Shown one piece after another: positions 50,074 to 58,621 of a stretch of DNA of 64,000 bases (positions are counted from its first letter, which is position 1; every line of letters starts with the position of its first letter). Source of the stretch: Dyadobacter sp. MSC1_007. GTDB lineage: Bacteria; Bacteroidota; Bacteroidia; Cytophagales; Spirosomataceae. The DNA is taken from positions 405,286 through 469,285 of the forward strand of contig NZ_JAMOZL010000007.1 in NCBI RefSeq assembly GCF_023667495.1, read 5' to 3'. A model generated the notes under the pieces. It was not told the DNA's origin. It saw nothing but the letters and a program-made list of their open reading frames with translations, and did no database searches. The position numbers were made by a program, and so were the translations under genes.

Positions 50074-52305
50074 ATGAAAAACGAAACGAAAAATCCAGCC
50101 ATCGACCGGATTGACGGGCGGATGAAAGTGACAGGCGGGGCGAAATATTTCGCCGATTTTGATTTACCTGATCTGGCCTATTGCGTGATCGTCGGCAGTG
50201 AAATTGCGCGCGGAACATTGACGAACATTGATACAAAAAAGGCGTTGAGCGCACCCGGCGTGCTGGGCGTGTTCACGCACCTGAATATGCCGCCCATTCC
50301 CGGCTGGGACGCACCCGCGGGTGGACAAGCCGACGGGCCACCGCCCAAACCTGCCACAGAAGAAACCTACCGGATTCTGAGTGGGCCGAAGATACTCTTC
50401 GATGGGCAGCCCATTGCCCTGGTGGTGGCCAATACCTATGAGCGCGCCACTTACGCCGCTTCTTTAGTCAACGCCAAATACAGTAAGCAGACCGCCCGGA
50501 CCAGTCTGGAAAAGCATATCGACAAGCAAGTCACGCCCAAAGGCGGGGACTACAGCAGAGGGAAAGCCTACGCATACCAATCTGCACCTGTAAAACTGGA
50601 AGCCGACTACAAAATCCCCATTGAAGTGCATAACCCGATGGAACTTCACGGGATCACCGCGCATTGGACGGGCGACAAGCAGTTGATGATCTATGCTAAA
50701 ACCCAGGGCGTGAATGCGACCCAGCAGGCGATGGCGCAGGCTTTCAAGATCGATCCGAAGAATATCCGTGTGCATACCGAATTCATGGGAGGAGGCTTTG
50801 GAATGGGCTTACGCACCTGGCCCCAGGAAACGGCTGTGGTGGCGATTGCCAAAAAAATAGGCCGCCCGGTGAAGCTGGTGATAAACCGCAGCCAGATGTT
50901 TACCATGGTCGGTCACCGGCCTTACACTGTGCAAACCATCCAAATGGGTGCAGACAACCACGGTAGACTGGTAGCGATTAACCATGCGGCTACCGCTGAG
51001 ACGGCCAGCTACGAAGACTTCACGGAGGCGACTGTAAACATGACGCGTTTCATGTACGAATGCCCGAATGTGAGCACCCGATACCGCCTCGTGCGGCTCG
51101 ACCGCAGCGTACCTATCTGGATGCGCGGACCAGGCGAAGCTACCGGCGCATTCGCATTGGAATCCGCCATGGACGAAATGGCCCATAAGCTGAGCATGGA
51201 CCCCATTGAATTCCGCTTACGCAATTACACTGAAACCGACCCGGAGCATAACCTGCCCTATTCAAGCAAACACTTGAAAGAGGCTTACGAACGCGGCGCG
51301 GATGCGATTGGCTGGAAAGACCGCAAAAATGAGCCGGGCAGCTTGAAGGAGGACAACTGGCTTGTGGGATACGGCATGAGTACAGGGGTGTTCAATGCAT
51401 TCCGGTGGGAAGCTTCCGCCAGGGCGATACTCCATGCCGATGGATCGCTTGTGATCCAAAGCGCTGTTACCGACATCGGCCCGGGCACGGGAACCGCATT
51501 GACCATGATCGCCCACAATGTACTTGGCGTGCCGTTTGACCGCATCAAAGTGGAGTACGGAGATACATCGCATCCAAAAGCACCCTCACAGGGCGGCTCT
51601 GCCATTGTTTCGGCGGTGGGTTCGGCGGTCTTCGATGCGTGTACCAAAATCAAGAATGAGCTGTTCGAGCTGGCTGTAAAAGCGAATGGCCCACTGGCAG
51701 GCGCGCAAACCGCAGATTTGGTATTAACCGAAGGAGCTATATCCATTGAAAAAGGCCTCGACAAAAAAGTGGCAGTGGGCAAACTGATGGAATCCAGCCA
51801 GCTTTCAAAGATTGAAAAAGACGCGGATTTAAAGGGCAGCCCGGACTTGCAAAAATACTCGATGTACTCGTTTTCGGTGCATTTTGTCAAAGTAAAGGTA
51901 AATTCTTTGACAGGCGCGGTTAGAGTCACCAAAGCCGTGAGCGTAGCCGATTCGGGCCGCATTATCAGTCCGAAAACTGCTGCGAGTCAGATGATCGGTG
52001 GGGTAACAGGAGGCATCGGGATGGCGTTAACGGAAGAAGCGGTGATTGATCATAGGTTCGGCAGGTTTATTAACAACAATCTGGCCGATTACCATGTGGC
52101 AGTGCATGCCGACGTGCCGGCAATCGAAACTATTTTTATTGACAAGCCCGACCCTGTCATCAACCCCATGGGGGCGAAGGGAATGGGTGAGATTGCATTG
52201 ATCGGATTTGCCGGGGCGGTAGCCAATGCGGTTTTCAACGCAACCGGCCAGCGCATCCGTGAATTGCCCATTACGCCGGACAAAGTTATGCAGAGGGAGG
52301 TTTAG
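50074..52305 (+). CDS. paoC: PaoC-type molybdopterin catalytic subunit
   Basis: A 743-residue protein of the xanthine-oxidase family binding a molybdopterin-cytosine-dinucleotide cofactor. It has GRMKVTGGAKYFADFDLPDLAY, FMGGGFGMGLRTWPQETAVVAIAKK, MRGPGEATGAFALESAMDEMA, and the C-terminal GAKGMGEIALIGF with the catalytic glutamate (Glu706). These enzymes detoxify aromatic aldehydes in the periplasm, hydroxylating them to acids. With paoA and paoB it forms a clear operon; the cofactor maturation factor paoD is not next to it. Confidence 0.92.
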   Translation: MKNETKNPAIDRIDGRMKVTGGAKYFADFDLPDLAYCVIVGSEIARGTLTNIDTKKALSAPGVLGVFTHLNMPPIPGWDAPAGGQADGPPPKPATEETYRILSGPKILFDGQPIALVVANTYERATYAASLVNAKYSKQTARTSLEKHIDKQVTPKGGDYSRGKAYAYQSAPVKLEADYKIPIEVHNPMELHGITAHWTGDKQLMIYAKTQGVNATQQAMAQAFKIDPKNIRVHTEFMGGGFGMGLRTWPQETAVVAIAKKIGRPVKLVINRSQMFTMVGHRPYTVQTIQMGADNHGRLVAINHAATAETASYEDFTEATVNMTRFMYECPNVSTRYRLVRLDRSVPIWMRGPGEATGAFALESAMDEMAHKLSMDPIEFRLRNYTETDPEHNLPYSSKHLKEAYERGADAIGWKDRKNEPGSLKEDNWLVGYGMSTGVFNAFRWEASARAILHADGSLVIQSAVTDIGPGTGTALTMIAHNVLGVPFDRIKVEYGDTSHPKAPSQGGSAIVSAVGSAVFDACTKIKNELFELAVKANGPLAGAQTADLVLTEGAISIEKGLDKKVAVGKLMESSQLSKIEKDADLKGSPDLQKYSMYSFSVHFVKVKVNSLTGAVRVTKAVSVADSGRIISPKTAASQMIGGVTGGIGMALTEEAVIDHRFGRFINNNLADYHVAVHADVPAIETIFIDKPDPVINPMGAKGMGEIALIGFAGAVANAVFNATGQRIRELPITPDKVMQREV

Positions 52306-52329
52306 ACTATCAGAAAAACAAAAAATGTC

Positions 52330-52833
52330 ATGAAAGAAAACATCAGATTGCGGCTGCTTCATTCGCTAGCCTTTTTTGCGGTAGTCGCATCAGCTCTGAC
52401 AGCAACAGAAAGCTTTGGGCAAGCCGGACAAAAACAAGCGGACGTTAGCCAGGGCATATTTCCGAAAGGTCAGCAAGGGCCCGCTTCGAACTTTACCGGA
52501 AAGGCATTTAACTATGGTTTGGTGGCTGCGGACAGCACCTACACCTCGCTCGTCGGCAATGTATATTTCGAGCCTGGGGCCCGGAGCAACTGGCATACAC
52601 ATCCGGCCGGCCAGATTCTGATCATCACCGACGGCGCCGGTTTTCACCAGATCAAAGGTCAGCCGAAACAGCGTCTCAAAAAGGGAGATGTCGTTAAATG
52701 CCCTCCGAATGAACTGCATTGGCACGGAGCCAGCCCGGACGTAGGCATGCAGCAGCTCTACATCATTCCTAATACGGAGAAAGGCATTGTTAACTGGATG
52801 CAGGCTGTGATGGATGCGGAGTATGGGGATTGA
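52330..52833 (+). CDS. Exported cupin-domain protein
   Basis: A 167-residue protein with a signal peptide (about residues 1-28, [11 protein letters not shown]) and a cupin: [28 protein letters not shown] and [16 protein letters not shown], with the histidines and glutamate that usually bind a metal. It lies 25 bases after paoC and is probably in the same operon; it may process the oxidation product, as cupins do, but that is a guess. Confidence 0.88.
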   Translation: MKENIRLRLLHSLAFFAVVASALTATESFGQAGQKQADVSQGIFPKGQQGPASNFTGKAFNYGLVAADSTYTSLVGNVYFEPGARSNWHTHPAGQILIITDGAGFHQIKGQPKQRLKKGDVVKCPPNELHWHGASPDVGMQQLYIIPNTEKGIVNWMQAVMDAEYGD

Positions 52834-52880
52834 AAATGGGTGGGGTGAGAACGCGGGAAACTGGAGCGTTTGGTTTTAGA

Positions 52881-53387
52881 TCACCTGAAAAGCGACTCCA
52901 ATCCGAGATGGAAACCCAGGAGCACCCACAATCCTGTCAGCCATACATAAGGCAGATATTTCCGCTTTCCCTCTCTAACAAGCCTTTTATTTGCGGATAA
53001 GTTTACAATAATGCATAAGCAAAGAATTGGTATACCGAGAATTCCTGATCTTGCTCTTAAAAAACCTACTTCGACTGTACGGTCGTGTTCATTTTGGGAT
53101 AGCCTAATCTTTTGGACTGAGTTGGTGACAAAAGATCTCATTAAAACAATCTTCTGGCCGTCGTTGATCATATTGGACGCCCTTCCCGTTATCGGAAAGT
53201 AACCACTTTCTGTTTCAATCTCAAAAGTCTTATAGGTGTGCCTTAGACTGCTAGTACTATAATAATCCTGCCGTAATACGGTTTTGGGGTCATCTTTGAG
53301 CGGAACCAAGTACGAGTCAATATACATCAACCCACATACGAAAAGGCAAAACAAAAGGAGATTCCGGTTATATATTTCTGTTGACAT
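52881..53387 (-). CDS. Membrane protein, unknown function
   Basis: A 168-residue protein with helices near 8-30 (LLLFCLFVCGLMYIDSYL), 112-128 (LGIPILCLCIIVNLSA) and 145-163 (YVWLTGLWVLLGFHLGL). The soluble part between first and second helices contains YKTFEIETESGYFPITGRASNMINDGQKIVLMRS, a beta-rich segment. No family recognised. Convergent with the cupin gene. Confidence 0.6.
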   Translation of the reverse strand: MSTEIYNRNLLLFCLFVCGLMYIDSYLVPLKDDPKTVLRQDYYSTSSLRHTYKTFEIETESGYFPITGRASNMINDGQKIVLMRSFVTNSVQKIRLSQNEHDRTVEVGFLRARSGILGIPILCLCIIVNLSANKRLVREGKRKYLPYVWLTGLWVLLGFHLGLESLFR

Positions 53388-53595
53388 GAATTAATCTATT
53401 CGTTCAAAATTCTGACATCTCTCCATCTTCGGATAAAAAAGAGAATAGTATCACTTTCTCCACCCTCAGCCTCGCATGTGCAGACTTCGCGAAGATATTG
53501 GGAACGGCGAATTTAGTTGTTAGGCGCCACCTTACTTGCATTCGTAGCTTGTCAAATCGTTTATTTGCTGCTATCTTGTTCTTTTGAATGCTCGA

Positions 53596-54711
53596 ATGGC
53601 TTACTACATCACCATATTCTCTCCTGACACCTATAATACGTTTACTAAAACCGAGCGATCGATCTCTGGTTTTCGTGAATCTCAAAAAACACAGGCAAAT
53701 GCCCTTAAAAAGGGTGATAAGCTTATTGCCTATGTGACCAAATTGTCTCGCTGGGTCGGTATCCTGGAAGTTACAGGGGAATACTTCATAAGCAAAACGC
53801 CAGTTTATAGCTCAGAGGATGATATTTATACGCTGCGGTTTCCGGTTAAGGAGATCGTCTGGCTTCCTCTCGACTTGGCGCTCCCTGTTGATGATGAGGA
53901 ATGTTGGGCCAGCCTTTCTTTTACCAAAAATTTACCCAAAAAAAGCATCGCATGGACCAATATGGTGCGAGGAAACTTGCGCCGTTTTGAAGAGGAAGAT
54001 GGGAATTGGATTGAATCGTATTTAAAAAGACAATTATCAACTCCCAAGAGTTTTCCGCTCAGTGAAAGTGATAGTCGGAAGCTAGTCACGTTGACCGTCA
54101 AAACGCAGGAGAGTAAGGAAGTCGAAGTGTCGGTACCGACGAAGGAAGAGCAGGAATTTTCTCCGAAGTCTGAAAAAGAGGATGTTCGCGAGTCTATCCG
54201 GGTTCAGGCAATGCTATCGCGAATTGGCGAAAGAATGAAGTTGAAAATCTGGCTACCGAAAAGCGACAGGCAAAGGGTCCTGGCAGTTTGGAAACCTGAA
54301 ACCGACTCACTCCTTACCACGCTGCCATTGAATTATGATACCATTACGCTTCGAACCATTGAAAATATCGATGTGCTCTGGATCAAGGGCCGGTCGATCG
54401 TTCGTGCTTTTGAAGTGGAACATACGACTTCAATCTATTCCGGCATCCTCCGAATGGCCGATCTGATGGCCCTGCAACCCAATCTTGACATCAGTGCCCA
54501 CATCGTAGCCCCAGCCGAGCGGCGGGAAAAAGTGCTGCAAGAAATCTCCCGGCCAGTTTTCGCACTTTTAGAAAAAGGGCCTTTGAAAGAGTCCTGTACT
54601 TTTATTTCCTATGAGGCGGTTACAGAATTGTCTTTGGAGAAGAGGCTTGAATATATGAATGATAAGGTGCTGGATGAGTATCAGGAGCGGGCGGGGGATT
54701 TGGATGATTGA
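53596..54711 (+). CDS. EVE/PUA-like domain protein with nuclease-like C-terminus
   Basis: A 371-residue protein from ATG 53596. Residues 1-145 resemble the EVE (PUA-like) fold that reads modified bases: MAYYITIFSPDTYNTFTKTERSISGFRESQKTQANALKKGDKLIAYVTKLSRWVGILEVTG and the later VRGNLRRFEEEDGNWIESYL. A linker with acidic/charged repeats (about 155-205) leads to a C-terminal domain with IDVLWIKGRSIVRAFEVEHTTSIYSGILRMADL, where Asp258 and Glu272-x-Glu274 resemble a PD-(D/E)XK-type nuclease core. The family was not named. The gene lies 70 bp upstream of hsdM on the same strand, pointing to a role in restriction of modified DNA or RNA. Confidence 0.7.
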   Translation: MAYYITIFSPDTYNTFTKTERSISGFRESQKTQANALKKGDKLIAYVTKLSRWVGILEVTGEYFISKTPVYSSEDDIYTLRFPVKEIVWLPLDLALPVDDEECWASLSFTKNLPKKSIAWTNMVRGNLRRFEEEDGNWIESYLKRQLSTPKSFPLSESDSRKLVTLTVKTQESKEVEVSVPTKEEQEFSPKSEKEDVRESIRVQAMLSRIGERMKLKIWLPKSDRQRVLAVWKPETDSLLTTLPLNYDTITLRTIENIDVLWIKGRSIVRAFEVEHTTSIYSGILRMADLMALQPNLDISAHIVAPAERREKVLQEISRPVFALLEKGPLKESCTFISYEAVTELSLEKRLEYMNDKVLDEYQERAGDLDD

Positions 54712-54781
54712 TAATATATAGTTGAGATAATTTAATTTTAAGAATAACCGAAGTAAAAAGTACTGGACTGAATTAAGTAGT

Positions 54782-57379
54782 ATGAACAAACAACAGCTTG
54801 CTGCCAAGATCTGGGAATCGGCCAATCAGATGCGTTCCAAGATTGAGGCGAATGAATATAAGGATTACATACTTGGATTTATTTTCTATAAGTACCTCTC
54901 TGAATCACAAATCAAGTTTGCGAAAAAAGCAGGATATACTGATGATGAGATCAAGCAGCTTTCGGAAGAAGACGTCGAAGCGGTAGATTATATTAAAACT
55001 AACATTGGCTATTTCATTGCTCATAAAGACTTGTTTTCCAGTTGGATAGCGAAAGGAAGCGATTTTGAAGTGCCGGATGTGCGTGAAGCTTTGTCTGCAT
55101 TTACCCGATTGATCAATCCGGCTCATAAAAAACTGTTTGAAGGGGTTTTTAACACCTTGGAAACTGGACTGAGCAAACTCGGCGACACTGCTGCTTTGCA
55201 GACGAAGGCTATCAGTAAGCTCATTCAGCTGATTAAGGATATTCCAATGGATGGCAGGCAGGATTATGACGTGCTTGGTTTTATTTATGAGTATCTCATT
55301 GGTATGTTCGCTGCCAATGCAGGAAAAAAAGCAGGCGAATTTTACACTCCGCATGAAGTATCTGTGCTAATGTCGGAGATTATAGCACATCACCTTAAAG
55401 ACCGTGAAGAGATAAAAATTTACGATCCTACAAGTGGGTCAGGTTCTCTTCTCATCAACATTGGTAAGAGTGTTGCCAAGCACATTAAGGGAGAAAATAA
55501 CATTAAGTACTACGCACAGGAACTCAAACAAAACACCTATAACCTTACCCGTATGAATTTGGTCATGCGGGGCATTCTAGCGAACAATATCGTTACCCGG
55601 AATGGCGATACATTGGAAGAGGATTGGCCATATTTTGATGAAGTTGATCGCATCAATACCTACGAAGCGCTTTATGTGGACGCTGTGGTTTCCAACCCGC
55701 CTTACTCGCAAAAATGGGAAACTGCCGGGAAGGAGGCAGATCCACGCTTTGCGCGATTTGGTCTGGCTCCCAAATCGAAGGCCGACTTTGCTTTTTTGTT
55801 GCACGATCTATTCCACTTGAAGCCCGATGGAATTATGACCATTGTATTGCCCCATGGTGTATTGTTTAGAGGTGGTGAAGAAGGAGCAATTCGCAAAAAT
55901 CTGATCGAAAAAAATCACATTGATGCCATTATTGGTTTGCCGGCTAATATCTTTTTTGGCACGGGCATTCCTACCATTGTGATGGTGCTTAAACAAAAAC
56001 GAACCACAAACGATGTATTGATTATTGACGCATCCAAGGGTTTTCTAAAAGAAGGAAAGAGCAACAGGCTTCGGGCTTCGGATATTAAGCGAATGGTCGA
56101 TGCAGTCATTGCACGCGAAAGTATCCCCAAATATGCGACACTTGTAAGCCGTGATGAGCTAAGAAAAAACGAATGGAACCTCAATATCCCGCGGTATGTG
56201 GACTCGGGTGAGCCCGCAGAAAGCTGGGATATCTATGCCACCATGTTTGGCGGTATCCCTATTAATGAGATCGAGGAATTACAAGCTTATTGGGAAACTT
56301 TCCCAAGGCTGAGAGATAGTTTGTTTTTCAACACTTCCGCCGAAATGGCCGCTTTGAAAATCGAGGATGTAAAAACGGCGATCCAAGAACATGCCGATAC
56401 GAAGGCGTTTGTGCAAACATTTGCCGATGCATTTGTTGATTTTGATAAGACACTTCGTGAGCGGTTGATTGGGCATATGATGACACTTCACGTTTCTTCG
56501 GAAAAAACCAATTTGAGTACGGACATTTTTCGCCGTATTGCCAATGTGCCGTTGCTTGACAAGTATGAGGCCTACCAATTGCTCGATAATGAATGGCAGA
56601 GCATTTTAATCGACTTGGAGATTTTACAGACAGAAGGGTTTGACGCTGTCAAACAGGTAGATGCCAATATGGTAACCAAAAAAGGGAAGGTTGAAGACAC
56701 CGAAGTACAAGAAGGTTGGAAAGGCCATGTATTACCTTTTGAGTTGGTGCAGAAAGTACATTTATCAAGCGAACTGCAAAGTCTAACTGATAAGGAGAAC
56801 CGCGTAGCAGAAATAACCGCTGAATATGAAGAACTGCTGGATGCTTTGTCAGAGGAAATTAAAGACAGTGCAATTACCAATGATGCCAAAGATGCTTTCA
56901 TGAATGCGGAAGTGGTAAAACTTGCAAAAGAAATTACTGCCGAGAAAAAGAAAGGTGCGACATATGGTGAGGAAGATGATGAAACGAAAATTTTGAAAGT
57001 AAGTGCCTTGATAGCTGAGGAGAAAACACTCAAAAAAGACATCAAAGAGGAAGCGGAGGCCTTGCATTCGCTGACCAAAAAAACCATTGAAACCCTCACC
57101 GATGACGAGGCAAAGGTTTTGTTGGAGCGCAAATGGATTACACCACTGGTGAAAGCTTTACACAGCTTACCCAACAACAAAATTGCTACGCTGACGCAGA
57201 AAGTAAGCTATTTGGCAGGTAAGTACATCACGACGTTGCAAGATCTGAGCCAGCAGTTACAGAAAACAGAGGAAGTCTTAGTCGAATTGATGGGTGAACT
57301 TACTGGCAGCGATCACGATATTGAAGGGCTGAACGAATGGAAAAAACTCTTAAAAAGTGAAGAAAGTGATAAGCGATAA
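54782..57379 (+). CDS. hsdM: Type I restriction-modification methyltransferase subunit
   Basis: An 865-residue HsdM. The N-terminal helical domain (NQMRSKIEANEYKDYILGFIFYKYLSE) is followed by the N6-adenine methyltransferase core: IYDPTSGSGSLLINIG (SAM site, about residue 214) and VVSNPPYSQKW (NPPY, about residue 305). After residue 560 comes an unusual charged coiled-coil extension of some 300 residues (ENRVAEITAEYEELLDALSEEIK; KKGATYGEEDDETKILKVSALIAEEKTLKKDIKEEAEAL); classic HsdM is about 500 residues. Its last bases overlap hsdS. Confidence 0.94.
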   Translation: MNKQQLAAKIWESANQMRSKIEANEYKDYILGFIFYKYLSESQIKFAKKAGYTDDEIKQLSEEDVEAVDYIKTNIGYFIAHKDLFSSWIAKGSDFEVPDVREALSAFTRLINPAHKKLFEGVFNTLETGLSKLGDTAALQTKAISKLIQLIKDIPMDGRQDYDVLGFIYEYLIGMFAANAGKKAGEFYTPHEVSVLMSEIIAHHLKDREEIKIYDPTSGSGSLLINIGKSVAKHIKGENNIKYYAQELKQNTYNLTRMNLVMRGILANNIVTRNGDTLEEDWPYFDEVDRINTYEALYVDAVVSNPPYSQKWETAGKEADPRFARFGLAPKSKADFAFLLHDLFHLKPDGIMTIVLPHGVLFRGGEEGAIRKNLIEKNHIDAIIGLPANIFFGTGIPTIVMVLKQKRTTNDVLIIDASKGFLKEGKSNRLRASDIKRMVDAVIARESIPKYATLVSRDELRKNEWNLNIPRYVDSGEPAESWDIYATMFGGIPINEIEELQAYWETFPRLRDSLFFNTSAEMAALKIEDVKTAIQEHADTKAFVQTFADAFVDFDKTLRERLIGHMMTLHVSSEKTNLSTDIFRRIANVPLLDKYEAYQLLDNEWQSILIDLEILQTEGFDAVKQVDANMVTKKGKVEDTEVQEGWKGHVLPFELVQKVHLSSELQSLTDKENRVAEITAEYEELLDALSEEIKDSAITNDAKDAFMNAEVVKLAKEITAEKKKGATYGEEDDETKILKVSALIAEEKTLKKDIKEEAEALHSLTKKTIETLTDDEAKVLLERKWITPLVKALHSLPNNKIATLTQKVSYLAGKYITTLQDLSQQLQKTEEVLVELMGELTGSDHDIEGLNEWKKLLKSEESDKR

Positions 57380-58607
57380 AAATATTCCTGCCATTCGATT
57401 TCAAGGGTTTGAAGAAGGGTGGAAAGAAAAGAAGTTAGAGAAGGTTGGTGATTTTTCAAAAGGAAGAGGATATTCCAAAAAACATTTGCTTAAATCAGGT
57501 TGCCCGATTATTTTATATGGTAGACTCTATACAAAGTATCAAACTATAATTGAAGATGTAGATACATTTGTAATACCTCAAAAGGATTCTGTATACAGCA
57601 GAGGAAACGAAGTAATCGTTCCATCTTCGGGTGAAACGGCGGAAGATATTTCAAGGGCATCAGCAGTATTAAAGGCGGGTATTGTTTTGGGTGGAGACTT
57701 AAATGTAGTGTCTCCATTCGAAAATATATCGCCTGTTTTTCTTGCATTGAGTATTTCAAATGGAACGTCTAAAAGGGAATTAAGTAAAAGAGCCCAGGGG
57801 AAATCTGTTGTTCACCTACATAATTCAGATCTAAGGAGTGTTAAATTCTTCCATCCTTGTCTCGCCGAACAAACCCATATTGGCAATTATTTCAATAAAT
57901 TAGACGGCCTAATCCTACTGCAAGAGCAAAAGCTGGAAAAGATAACTAATCTAAAAAAGGCAATGCTCGAAAAAATGTTTCCCAAAGAAAATACAGATGT
58001 TCCAGAGATTCGTTTTAGCGGATTTACTGAAAAATGGCAAAATAAAAAATTAGGTGAGGTTTCGGAAAGCTTAGAATACGGATTGAATGCTGCTGCTATC
58101 AAGTATGATGGAATAAATAAATATTTGAGAATTACTGACATAGAAGAAAATTCTCGCAGATTCATCTTGGAAACATTAACTTCACCAGATACAGATTTAA
58201 GCAACGCGGATAGTTACAAACTGAGACAAGGTGACATATTATTTGCGAGAACGGGAGCCAGTGTAGGTAAAACATATCATTATAGCGAAAAAGATGGTTT
58301 GGTTTATTTTGCGGGATTTCTAATCCGTGCGAGAATTAAACCAAATACGGATAGTGAATTTGTTTTTCAAAATACCCTCAAAGTTGAATATTCAAAATTT
58401 ATTAAGATCACATCGCAACGTTCTGGGCAACCAGGTGTAAATGCAAAAGAATATAGTGAATTTGCGATAAAAATGCCTGTACTTTTAGAGCAGCAAAAGA
58501 TCGGGCAATATTTTCAAAGCCTGGACAAGATAATTAGCCAATCGCAGCAGAAAATACAGCAGTTAAAGAACTTAAAGCAGGCAATGCTCCAAAAAATGTT
58601 TATCTAG
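57357..58607 (+). CDS. hsdS: Type I restriction-modification specificity subunit
   Basis: A 416-residue protein with two target-recognition domains. The first ends with LAEQTHIGNYFNKLDGLILLQEQKLEKITNLKKAMLEKMFP; the second starts PEIRFSGFTEKWQNKKLGEVSESLEYG and ends LLEQQKIGQYFQSLDKIISQSQQKIQQLKNLKQAMLQKMF. The two conserved helical repeats hold the subunit together and set the spacing between the two halves of a bipartite target. It starts with GTG at 57357 within the end of hsdM, so translation is coupled. Confidence 0.92.
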   Translation: MKKVISDKNIPAIRFQGFEEGWKEKKLEKVGDFSKGRGYSKKHLLKSGCPIILYGRLYTKYQTIIEDVDTFVIPQKDSVYSRGNEVIVPSSGETAEDISRASAVLKAGIVLGGDLNVVSPFENISPVFLALSISNGTSKRELSKRAQGKSVVHLHNSDLRSVKFFHPCLAEQTHIGNYFNKLDGLILLQEQKLEKITNLKKAMLEKMFPKENTDVPEIRFSGFTEKWQNKKLGEVSESLEYGLNAAAIKYDGINKYLRITDIEENSRRFILETLTSPDTDLSNADSYKLRQGDILFARTGASVGKTYHYSEKDGLVYFAGFLIRARIKPNTDSEFVFQNTLKVEYSKFIKITSQRSGQPGVNAKEYSEFAIKMPVLLEQQKIGQYFQSLDKIISQSQQKIQQLKNLKQAMLQKMFI

Positions 58608-58621
58608 AAATCCTCTTCCGT

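Noticed and set aside
52415..52621. Short frame overlapping the cupin gene
   Set aside because: No start context or conserved motif; the cupin reading is clear.
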